A stretch of DNA of 18,840 nt from an uncultured Acetatifactor sp. (lineage in GTDB: Bacteria; Bacillota; Clostridia; Lachnospirales; Lachnospiraceae). Made by a program: the position numbers and the translations under genes. Under the pieces are notes generated by a model. That model was not told where the DNA came from, did not search any database, and saw only the letters and a program-made list of their open reading frames with translations. The number at the start of each line of letters is the position of its first letter. Position 1 is the first letter of the stretch. Positions 7,396 to 14,542 of the stretch are shown here, piece by piece. The stretch spans positions 1-18,840 of the forward strand of contig CAKRRS010000054.1 of NCBI GenBank assembly GCA_934394665.1, in the 5' to 3' direction.

Positions 7396-8289
7396 CTATA
7401 CATAATGGACATGCTTTTTGCTGACCAGCAGGTTGATACAGGTGATGGTCAGGACGATGGCGAACAGCAGGATCGCTGCCGCGGAAGCGTAGGAAGGATA
7501 TCCGCCGCTGTCACCGTAGAGCATATCGTAGACGTAGCCCACGATGGTATTCATCTCCGCGGCATTCAGGTTCGTGCCGAAGAGCGCCACAGCATCACTG
7601 TAGGCCTTGAATGCGCCGATGAAACCGGTGATGATCAGGTAGAACACCATAGGGGAGATCATAGGCAGTGTGATCTTCGTAAACATCCGGAAACGGGAGG
7701 TGCCGTCCACAAGGGCTGCATTGTAGTACATGGGATTCACACTGGCCAGGGCACTGGTCAGGATCAGAATCTTAAAAGGCATAACGATCCAGATCGTGTA
7801 AAAACACAGCACGAACATTTTCGCCCAGTAGGGTCCGTCGATGAAGTCCACGGAACTGCCGCCGAAAAATTGAATCAGCAGGTTGATCAGACCGTCGGAG
7901 TAGGGAGTCTTCTTGAACAGGATCATGAAGACCAGACCCACGGCCAGCGTATTGGTTACGTAAGGCAGGAAAAATATGGTCTGGAACAGATCACGCAGCG
8001 GCCGGATGGAGCTTAAGGCAGCGGAGATCAGAAGCGCCAGTCCGGTGGAGACCGGAACGGTGATGATGACCAGAATAAATGTATTTTTCAATGCCTGTAA
8101 AAAATACGGATCGTGGAGTACATAAGAATAATTGTACATACCCACACCGTAAAATGTTTGGGAGGCGGAATTGTAACCCTCTTCAAAGGAGTAAACGAAT
8201 ACATCAATGAGAGGATAAATCATAAATGCTCCCAGAAACAGGAATGCCGGCAGCAGATAGAGCCAGGCTTTCGCATTTTGTTTTTCCAT
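7396..8289 (-). CDS. Carbohydrate ABC transporter permease, MalF-like
   Basis: A 297-aa permease of the MalF/UgpA/LacF type. The ATG at 8289 (MEKQNAKAWLYLLPAF) is chosen because GGAG stands seven bases upstream; the frame stays open to 8343, but that part is unlike the family. It has six membrane segments and an EAA loop, YYNAALVDGTSRFRMFTKIT, ahead of LPMISP. It pairs with the MalG-like permease to make the heterodimeric channel. The 84-base gap from the ATPase gene contains a small hairpin (GCAG/CTGC near 8322-8332) that may tune the relative expression of downstream genes. Confidence 0.93.
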   Translation of the reverse strand: MEKQNAKAWLYLLPAFLFLGAFMIYPLIDVFVYSFEEGYNSASQTFYGVGMYNYSYVLHDPYFLQALKNTFILVIITVPVSTGLALLISAALSSIRPLRDLFQTIFFLPYVTNTLAVGLVFMILFKKTPYSDGLINLLIQFFGGSSVDFIDGPYWAKMFVLCFYTIWIVMPFKILILTSALASVNPMYYNAALVDGTSRFRMFTKITLPMISPMVFYLIITGFIGAFKAYSDAVALFGTNLNAAEMNTIVGYVYDMLYGDSGGYPSYASAAAILLFAIVLTITCINLLVSKKHVHYV

Positions 8290-8373
8290 AAAAATCTCCA
8301 TTCCGCAGACACTGCGATAAAGGTTGCTTTGCAGCGACTGCAATATAATAGAAGTGTAGAATTGAAAATCAGC

Positions 8374-9480
8374 CTAAAACCGAATACGTTCCTCCGTATC
8401 CTTTGTAAACAGAAAGACTTTCTGGGGCTTCAGGGCAAAATGCACTTTGCCAATCGGAAGATTTTTACCGTCGTCCGCATCAATAATGGAACGAATGGTG
8501 ACATTTTCGGATTTTTCATGGGTGGAGACGATACTCACATCGCGTCCCATGACCTCTAAACGAACCAGATCACAGGAGAACGGACCGTCTTCTTTTAATA
8601 CAAAGCCTTCCGGACGGATGCCGACATGCACCGGCTGAGCGGCAACACCGGGAGTGGATAATACTGCCTCTGTACCGATATAGAGCTGTTCGTTTTTCAC
8701 TTCACCCTCGAATACATTGATGGGAGGAGTACCTAAGAATTTGGCAACGAACAGATTCACCGGATCGTCATATACCGTCTGCGGCCTGCCGATCTGCTGT
8801 ACGATACCGTCTTTCATAACGACGATCATATCGGAAATGCTCATGGCTTCATCCTGATCATGGGTAACGAAAATCGTGGTGATCTGCGTCTCCTTCTGGA
8901 TACGGCGGATCTCTTCTCTGGTCTGGAGACGGAGTCTGGCATCCAGATTGGAGAGGGGCTCGTCCAGGAGAAGGACGCTCGGAAGCTTGACTAGGGCTCT
9001 GGCAATGGCTACACGCTGCTGCTGACCACCGGAGAGTTCGTTGGGTTTACGTTCTAAGAGGTGATCGATCTGTACCAGCTTGGCCGCTTCCAGGACGCGT
9101 TTACCCATCTCTTCTTTGGAGAGCTTGTCTGCACCCTTGAGGTTCTCTAAGGGGAACTGAATGTTTTTCTCCACGGTGAGGTGAGGGTAGAGGGCATAGT
9201 TCTGGAAGACCATACCGACACCGCGATCCTCGGGAGGGAGGGCGGTGACATCGTCCTCTCCGAAAAAGATTTTGCCTTCCGTGGGCTTCAACAGACCGCA
9301 GATCAGGTTCAGTGCGGTACTCTTGCCACAGCCGGAAGGACCTAAGAGACCAATCAGCTTGCCGTCGGGGATCTCGAAGTCGAAGTCATTTACGGCAATG
9401 ACATCTTCGCGGTTCTTCCTGCCGCGGATGGAACCGCGGGCGGGGAATTTCTTGGTCAGATGCTGCAATACGATTTTCAT
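8374..9480 (-). CDS. Sugar ABC transporter ATPase, MsmK/UgpC/MalK type
   Basis: A 368-aa ATPase. Walker A is GPSGCGKST (47-55), the Q-loop glutamine is in VFQNY (Q93), the signature is LSGGQQQR (149-156), Walker B is VLLLDEP (169-175) and the H-loop His is in FVTHD (H207). From about residue 230 on is the TOBE-type regulatory region of the MalK group (VHVGIRPE motif). A short basic insertion (ARGSIRGRKNRED, about 14-26) follows strand one. It is the first gene of the operon, with AAAGGAC upstream of the ATG. Many Firmicutes share one MsmK among several importers; here the ATPase is encoded with its permeases, so it is probably dedicated. Confidence 0.95.
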   Translation of the reverse strand: MKIVLQHLTKKFPARGSIRGRKNREDVIAVNDFDFEIPDGKLIGLLGPSGCGKSTALNLICGLLKPTEGKIFFGEDDVTALPPEDRGVGMVFQNYALYPHLTVEKNIQFPLENLKGADKLSKEEMGKRVLEAAKLVQIDHLLERKPNELSGGQQQRVAIARALVKLPSVLLLDEPLSNLDARLRLQTREEIRRIQKETQITTIFVTHDQDEAMSISDMIVVMKDGIVQQIGRPQTVYDDPVNLFVAKFLGTPPINVFEGEVKNEQLYIGTEAVLSTPGVAAQPVHVGIRPEGFVLKEDGPFSCDLVRLEVMGRDVSIVSTHEKSENVTIRSIIDADDGKNLPIGKVHFALKPQKVFLFTKDTEERIRF

Positions 9481-9526
9481 GTGTATATGTCCTTTCTTAA
9501 TTTAATAATCCTTGTTTTTCATTTGC

Positions 9527-9562
9527 TTCAGGATCAGTACGTTATTCAGAAGCAGTACGTTA
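9527..9562. repeat. 18-bp direct repeat upstream of the sugar ABC operon
   Basis: Two adjacent 18-bp copies, 9527-9544 and 9545-9562, share TTCAG..(G/A)..CAGTACGTTA with two mismatches. They lie 47-82 bases before the ATPase start, where an operator would be expected. Confidence 0.6.
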
Positions 9563-9567
9563 GAAGG

Positions 9568-9588
9568 TTTCAAACAAATATTTTGAAA
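9568..9588. promoter_or_regulatory. Inverted repeat next to the direct repeat, possible operator
   Basis: TTTCAAA (9568-9574) and TTTGAAA (9582-9588) form a perfect 7-bp inverted repeat with a 7-base centre, six bases from the direct repeat. A clear -35/-10 pair for the operon was not found nearby, so the link to regulation is inferred from position. Confidence 0.35.
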
Positions 9589-9707
9589 TTTATTCTCCGA
9601 GCGGTTTGAACTCCGTGATAAGAAACTCAGACAGCGCGAAAGGAGTGGGCTACTTGCCTTAAATTTTCTAAATTCTAATGGGATCTCTCCCAGTCACAAA
9701 TGATTTT

Positions 9708-10457
9708 TCAGATTCCATAGGAATCTCTCAGGTCGCTTGAAATATGATCCAAATCAGGATATACGAAGCTCTCGGAAATGCCGAACACACGCAGACTTTC
9801 TATAAAATATTGTTTCCGTTCGGCGGGAATAATAATTTTATAGAGCATATTTTCATCGCAGATGTCTTCCAGACGTTCCAGGGAGTTGTGTACGGTGAAG
9901 TTGGAGTACTGGGAGTACATGCGGAGATTGTTCTCCGTGGAGCTGCAGGCCAGGATCTTGTTTTTCAATTCCGGGTTATGGTGATTGTGCTTGAAGGCAG
10001 GCAGCAGCATTTCCTGTGTGGTGTCTGCGTCGATGGGATAGATGCAGTTGCCGAAGCCTTCCTTTTCATTCAGCAGTCCGGGGGTCAGTACCCAGACACA
10101 GGCATCGGTGTCTGGAGTCTCTCTGTAAGTCTCCGTGGCGAAAAATACGGCGATCAGGGGAGACTGGGTCCAGTCTAACATTCTCGTGGGAAGACCGTAG
10201 TGCTGCATCAGGGAGACCCAGCCGGCGTAATTATGTTTGTCGGGAGGATTATCCAGGATCTGTCTCGCCCGGATATAGAAATCATTGGCAATATAGCGTT
10301 CGGAGTCCAGTCTTTTCTGGCTTCGTTGGATGGAAGGGATCAGAGTCAGATCCGCATTCTCTTCCCCGCGGAACCAGAGGCGGACGCCGTGCTTTTGACG
10401 TAACGTGCTGACGAACTGCAGGAGTTCATCGATGGTGCTTACTTTTTGTGTTAACAT
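9708..10457 (-). CDS. FRG-domain protein of unknown function
   Basis: A 249-aa protein. The hallmark of the FRG family is present: LWFRGEEN with F29-R30-G31, then LTLIPSIQR, then the block MQHYGLPTRMLDWTQSPLIA (84-103) and VFFATE. The family is named for this motif and its biochemical role is not established; members are often found in accessory regions. No signal peptide or membrane segment is seen, so it should be cytosolic. GAGG lies six bases from the ATG. It is transcribed towards the sugar operon, with a 227-base gap to it, so it is probably a separate unit. A link with the sugar system is not shown by the sequence. Confidence 0.85.
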   Translation of the reverse strand: MLTQKVSTIDELLQFVSTLRQKHGVRLWFRGEENADLTLIPSIQRSQKRLDSERYIANDFYIRARQILDNPPDKHNYAGWVSLMQHYGLPTRMLDWTQSPLIAVFFATETYRETPDTDACVWVLTPGLLNEKEGFGNCIYPIDADTTQEMLLPAFKHNHHNPELKNKILACSSTENNLRMYSQYSNFTVHNSLERLEDICDENMLYKIIIPAERKQYFIESLRVFGISESFVYPDLDHISSDLRDSYGI

Positions 10458-10507
10458 GATAGACCTCGTTCTTATTTTATCCTGGTTGGATGCCTGCGGA
10501 TTGTTTT

Positions 10508-10698
10508 GTGCTACGCACTCTCACTTCTACGCTCCGCTTCGGTCCGTGCTAAACATGTGCCACTGGCACATAGCACCCTGCTCGCTATTCGCATATCGTG
10601 AAGCTTACGCTCCCCTTTTATGCTCATATCGGGGCGGTGCTCAAGGTCTTTCACCTACCTATGAGCAAGCTCATATGGGCTTAGACCTTTAGACCTTG
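10508..10698. repeat. Dense hairpin cluster in the intergenic region
   Basis: The 364 bases between the divergent genes hold several palindromes: GTGC-TAC-GCAC (10508-10518), CCG-CTT-CGG near 10534-10542, and a long one with outer GTGCT/AGCAC (10546-10550, 10572-10576) around ATGTGCCA-C-TGGCACAT (10555-10571). A nested hairpin follows: CAAGGTCT (10642-10649) pairs with AGACCTTG (10691-10698) around ATGAGC-AA-GCTCAT (10661-10674). The CTACGCT-hairpin-CGTG layout echoes the element at 3471-3526. No coding sequence is believable here; the promoter of the GH13 gene follows. Confidence 0.6.
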
Positions 10699-10729
10699 GC
10701 ATCATTTTATTATAGATGGTTTTTCGCAG

Positions 10730-10758
10730 TTGTACAAGTAGACATTCTGTGGTATGGT
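10730..10758 (+). promoter_or_regulatory. Promoter of the GH13 glucosidase gene
   Basis: TTGTAC (10730-10735), a 17-base spacer and TATGGT (10753-10758). Both boxes deviate by two bases from consensus, as expected for a controlled promoter. The predicted start is near 10765. Confidence 0.5.
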
Positions 10759-10770
10759 AAAAGAAAGAAT

Positions 10771-10787
10771 ACGGAAAACGTTTTTTA
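10771..10787 (+). promoter_or_regulatory. Operator-like palindrome, LacI/CcpA-type core
   Basis: AAAACGTTTT (10775-10784) is a perfect palindrome with the central CG typical of LacI-family and catabolite-repression sites. It lies at about +10 to +20 relative to the predicted transcription start, where a bound repressor would block transcription. It does not match the full cre consensus on the 3' side. Confidence 0.45.
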
Positions 10788-10821
10788 CAGGAGACATGAA
10801 GAAAAGGGAAGGAGCAAGAAT

Positions 10822-12360
10822 ATGGCAAAGTGGCTTGACAATGCAATCTTTTATGAAATTTATCCGCAGTCTTTTCTGGATACCAACGGGGACGGTATCG
10901 GTGACTTCCAGGGTATCATAGAGAAACTGGATTATATTAAGGAACTGGGATGCAACGCAATCTGGATGAATCCCTGTTTCGAGTCTCCTTTCGGGGATGC
11001 GGGATATGATGTGTCGGATTATTATCAGGCAGCACCCAGATACGGAACGAATGCGGACTTAAAGCGTCTGTTCGCCGAAGTACATAAGCGTGACATGCAT
11101 ATCCTGTTAGATCTGGTGCCGGGGCATACGTCCGTGGCACATCCGTGGTTCAAGGAGTCCTGCAAGGCAGACCGTAATGAATTTACCGACCGTTATATCT
11201 GGACGGACAGCACCTGGGGACAGCTGGAGAACATGGGAAGCCTGTGCGGTATCTCCGAGAGAGAGGGTTCTGTGATCGTGAACTTTTTTGCACACCAGCC
11301 GGCGCTAAACTACGGATTTTATAAAAAGACACAGAGCTGGCAGCAGGATCCCGATGATCCGGGACCGAAGGCTACGTTAGCGGAGATGGAAAATGTCATG
11401 CGGTTCTGGATCGGCATGGGATGTGATGGTTTCCGTGTGGATATGGCGGGCTCCCTGGTGAAAAACGATGAGGATGGCAAGGGCACGATCGCATTGTGGA
11501 AAAAGGTGAGAAGCTTCCTCGATGAGGAATTCCCGGAGGCAGTACTGGTGTCCGAATGGGGAGAACCCGACAAATCTCTGCAGGGTGGTTTCCATATGGA
11601 TTTCCTGCTGCATTTCGGACCTTCCCATTACAATGATCTGTTCCGTTGCGAGGAGCCTTTCTTCTCCGGCAGGGGAAAGGGGGACGTGTCCGCTTTCGTA
11701 CAGAAATATAAGGAAAATTATGAAAAGGCAGAACGCAAGGGGCTGATCTGTATCCCTTCCGGCAACCATGATATGGATCGTCTGGCGAGAAGTATTCACG
11801 GCGAGGAACTGAAGGTGGCATTTGCTTTTCTGCTGTCCATGCCCGGTGCACCGTTCCTGTATTACGGGGATGAGATCGGCATGCGTTATGTGGAAAATCT
11901 GCATTCCGTGGAGGGAGGATACGGCCGTACCGGTTCCCGTTCCCCCATGCAGTGGGATCATACCACCAACGCCGGCTTCAGCGCGGCACCGAAGGAGAAG
12001 CTTTATATCCGTCAGGATGAGGCGGCAGACCGTCCTACCGTAGAAAAGCAGATGGCAGATCCGGATTCCCTGTACCATGAGATTCAGAAACTGATCAATA
12101 TCCGTCAGGCACACAGTGCATTATTAAACCGTGGCGAGATTGAATTTGTCTATGCCGAGGAGAACCGGTATCCGTTAGCGTATCTGAGAAGTGATGATAA
12201 GGAAAAGATTCTGGTCATCATCAATCCGGCGGACAGAGAGGTCAGCTTCGACGGAGACTATGATGTGAAGGAAGTCGTGTACAGCTTTGGCGGCGAGGCT
12301 GATTTCAAGGGCGGTAAAGTGACTGCGCCGTCAGGCAGTGCAGGGTTCTATCTGCTGTAA
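10822..12360 (+). CDS. GH13 alpha-glucosidase, oligo-1,6-glucosidase-like
   Basis: A 512-aa cytosolic glycoside hydrolase. GGGAAGGAG (10806-10814) lies seven bases before the ATG; the frame is open upstream to 10696 but that part is promoter. The enzyme has the (beta/alpha)8 barrel signatures: metal loop DTNGDGIGD (20-28), region I DLVPGHTS (H102), region II GFRVD with nucleophile D207, region III VSEWG with acid/base E245, and region IV SGNHD with D317. The C-terminal beta domain starts at about residue 440. Region I has Gly where Asn usually precedes the His. It should cleave imported alpha-glucosides to glucose units. The exact linkage specificity and subfamily are not determined. It is monocistronic, with its own promoter and terminator. 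Confidence 0.92.
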   Translation: MAKWLDNAIFYEIYPQSFLDTNGDGIGDFQGIIEKLDYIKELGCNAIWMNPCFESPFGDAGYDVSDYYQAAPRYGTNADLKRLFAEVHKRDMHILLDLVPGHTSVAHPWFKESCKADRNEFTDRYIWTDSTWGQLENMGSLCGISEREGSVIVNFFAHQPALNYGFYKKTQSWQQDPDDPGPKATLAEMENVMRFWIGMGCDGFRVDMAGSLVKNDEDGKGTIALWKKVRSFLDEEFPEAVLVSEWGEPDKSLQGGFHMDFLLHFGPSHYNDLFRCEEPFFSGRGKGDVSAFVQKYKENYEKAERKGLICIPSGNHDMDRLARSIHGEELKVAFAFLLSMPGAPFLYYGDEIGMRYVENLHSVEGGYGRTGSRSPMQWDHTTNAGFSAAPKEKLYIRQDEAADRPTVEKQMADPDSLYHEIQKLINIRQAHSALLNRGEIEFVYAEENRYPLAYLRSDDKEKILVIINPADREVSFDGDYDVKEVVYSFGGEADFKGGKVTAPSGSAGFYLL

Positions 12361-12406
12361 GGGTCAGAACGGAATAAATTGTGAGCAAAGTAAAATGATA
12401 AAATGC

Positions 12407-12446
12407 AACAGGACGGAATCCGTAAAAGATTTTGTCCTGTTTTTAA
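12407..12446 (+). terminator. Intrinsic terminator of the GH13 gene
   Basis: AACAGGAC (12407-12414) pairs with GTCCTGTT (12434-12441) around a 19-base loop and is followed by a T run. It lies 47 bases after the stop codon. Confidence 0.75.
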
Positions 12447-12603
12447 TGCTTAAAAATAATGCAAATTCAAAATAGAAATATCAAAAGGAATTTGATATAA
12501 TTATTTAAACTGTTTGATGAAAAGATAGCCTGGATAAAAATTGAGTACTGTATATGGGACTTTTTATCAATTATAATAAAAAGAAAAACATAACGAGGGA
12601 AAT

Positions 12604-13608
12604 ATGTGTACGACAATTGAGTTATTTGCAGGAGCCGGTGGCTTAGCACTTGGAGTGGAACAAGCCGGCTTTCATACGATTGGTCTTGTAGAGTTTGACA
12701 AAGATGCGTGTGAAACATTGAAGAAAAATAGACCAAACTGGAACGTGATATGTGACGATATTGCAAATGTATCCGGACAAGATTTGGAAAAAATGTTTGG
12801 AATCAAAAAGGGAGAATTGGATTTATTATCAGGAGGAGCGCCTTGTCAGGCTTTTTCTTATGCAGGAAAACGTTTAGGACTGGAGGACGCAAGAGGAACT
12901 TTATTTTACCATTATGCTGTATTCCTTGAAAAATTGCAGCCTAAGATGTTCTTGTTTGAAAATGTGCGTGGATTACTAACACACGATGGTGGAAAAACAT
13001 ATAAAACGATACTTCAAATTTTTAAAAATACGGGATATGAAATTCAAAAAGATGTTTTGAATGCTTGGGATTACGGAGTGGCTCAAAAAAGGGAGAGACT
13101 TATTACCGTTGGAATTCGAAATGATCTTGTGGGAAAAATAAAATTTTCATTTCCTGAAAAGCACGAATATAAGCCGGTATTGCGAGATGTATTAAAGGAT
13201 GTACCGGAAAGTGTTGGGGTACCTTATGGAGAAACAAAGAGACAAATATTCGAAATGGTACCGCCCGGTGGCTATTGGAGAGACATTGACCCGGAAGTTG
13301 CAAAAGCTTATATGAAGAGCTGTTGGAATATGGAAGGAGGTAGAACAGGAATACTACGCAGAATGAGTATGGATGAACCTTCTTTAACAGTATTGACATC
13401 GCCTTCTCAAAAACAGACAGAACGTTGTCATCCATTGGAAGCAAGACCATTTACGGTAAGAGAGAATGCCAGGTGCCAAAGCTTTCCGGATGAATGGCAA
13501 TTTTGCGGTAGCGTAATGTCACAATATAAGCAGGTTGGAAATGCAGTTCCGGTAAATCTAGCATACGAGGTCGCAAAAAAAATAAAAATTGCATTAAAAG
13601 GGGAATGA
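12604..13608 (+). CDS. DNA (cytosine-5)-methyltransferase of a type II R-M system
   Basis: A 334-aa C5 methyltransferase with all main motifs in canonical order: I FAGAGG (8-13, SAM binding), IV GGAPCQAFS with catalytic C81, VI ENV (119-121), VIII QKRER (161-165), a target-recognition region at about 185-280, IX RENARCQSFPD (286-296) and X QVGNAVP (310-316). It methylates cytosine in the site of its partner enzyme; the partner family suggests GGNCC. GAGGG stands four bases before the ATG. It overlaps or abuts the restriction gene and is the first gene of an AT-rich island. There is no visible C (controller) gene between them. The Ala after GG in GGAPCQ is an accepted variant of GGPPCQ. Confidence 0.95.
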   Translation: MCTTIELFAGAGGLALGVEQAGFHTIGLVEFDKDACETLKKNRPNWNVICDDIANVSGQDLEKMFGIKKGELDLLSGGAPCQAFSYAGKRLGLEDARGTLFYHYAVFLEKLQPKMFLFENVRGLLTHDGGKTYKTILQIFKNTGYEIQKDVLNAWDYGVAQKRERLITVGIRNDLVGKIKFSFPEKHEYKPVLRDVLKDVPESVGVPYGETKRQIFEMVPPGGYWRDIDPEVAKAYMKSCWNMEGGRTGILRRMSMDEPSLTVLTSPSQKQTERCHPLEARPFTVRENARCQSFPDEWQFCGSVMSQYKQVGNAVPVNLAYEVAKKIKIALKGE

Positions 13609-13610
13609 AA

Positions 13611-14498
13611 ATGAAAAACTGGACATTAAAATTTATATCAAAAGAAGATTTTACGAATCATGTACGAGCAACAATTGAAAAATATGGAGAAAAACTGGAA
13701 TCTTTTGATGTCAAAAGGTTTAATAAAAACATAATAGATCCTATCAAATTAATTTTTGATAAAACAGTGTATGGGGCGACATGGGATGAAATTGTCAGCA
13801 ACGAAATATTTAGACAGAGAGATAAAGCTAATAATAATGACATTGGTTATTTTCATCAAAGATTATTTCAATATGTTGAAAATTGTCGTGTGCCTGATAA
13901 TGGAAAAGAAGGTGGCTGGGATGTGATTTATCAAAATAAAGATGGAATCAAATTACCTGGTGAAGATACGGTACACACGGTATATGTAGAAATGAAAAAT
14001 AAGCATAATACTATGAATTCAGCTTCAGCCGGAAAAACATATATTAAAATGCAAAATCAGTTGCTGAAGGATGATGATTGTGCATGCTTTTTAGTAGAAG
14101 CTATTGCACAAAAATCGCAGAATGAAAAGTGGGAAACAACCGTAGATAAAGAGAGAGTATCTCATAAAAGAATACGAAGAGTGAGTATAGATCAATTCTA
14201 TGCATTGGTGACAGGGGAAGAGGATGCTTTTTATCAAATGTGTATGGTATTGCCAGAGACAATTCAAGAGGTAGTGCAAAGTGGCGATGGAATTAAGATT
14301 CCCAAAGATACAGTTTTATGCGAACTTATGGATTTGGCAGAAAAACTGGGCGAAGATTCACAGACATTAGCAATGGCAATGGCTGTTTATATGCTTGGAT
14401 TTAGAACATATAATGGTTTTAAAGATCGCATTGAAGAAGCAGGGACACGAAATAAGGAATTGGAAGAAATACTTTATAAATACATTAAAAAAATGTAA
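13611..14498 (+). CDS. Type II restriction endonuclease, Eco47II/Sau96I-like
   Basis: A 295-aa protein. The Eco47II-type family is recognised by GGWDVIY (D104) and YVEMKNKHNTMNS, giving a PD-(D/E)XK catalytic set D104...E127-x-K129, with the Asn/His stretch typical of this family. Members cut GGNCC and its relatives, so the site here is probably GGNCC, by inference. The ATG at 13611 is preferred: AAAAGGGG (13596-13603) lies seven bases upstream. The ATG at 13605 overlaps the methyltransferase stop but is only one base from the site. The location right behind the methyltransferase is the usual R-M arrangement. Codon use is strongly AT-biased. Confidence 0.9.
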   Translation: MKNWTLKFISKEDFTNHVRATIEKYGEKLESFDVKRFNKNIIDPIKLIFDKTVYGATWDEIVSNEIFRQRDKANNNDIGYFHQRLFQYVENCRVPDNGKEGGWDVIYQNKDGIKLPGEDTVHTVYVEMKNKHNTMNSASAGKTYIKMQNQLLKDDDCACFLVEAIAQKSQNEKWETTVDKERVSHKRIRRVSIDQFYALVTGEEDAFYQMCMVLPETIQEVVQSGDGIKIPKDTVLCELMDLAEKLGEDSQTLAMAMAVYMLGFRTYNGFKDRIEEAGTRNKELEEILYKYIKKM

Positions 14499-14542
14499 AT
14501 GTGTAAGAGAATGAATGTTGAAAGAAAAGGGGATAAGGGCAA

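Noticed and set aside
7405..8016. Plus-strand open frame opposite the MalF-like permease
   Set aside because: Highly charged, His/Gln/Asp-rich translation typical of the complement of membrane-protein codons.
9670..9695. Terminator after the FRG gene
   Set aside because: TGGGA/TCCCA near 9679-9692 gives only a 5-bp stem and has no T run in the minus-strand direction.
11377..12114. Minus-strand open frame inside the GH13 gene
   Set aside because: Antisense shadow in a GC-richer coding region; the plus-strand enzyme has all catalytic motifs.
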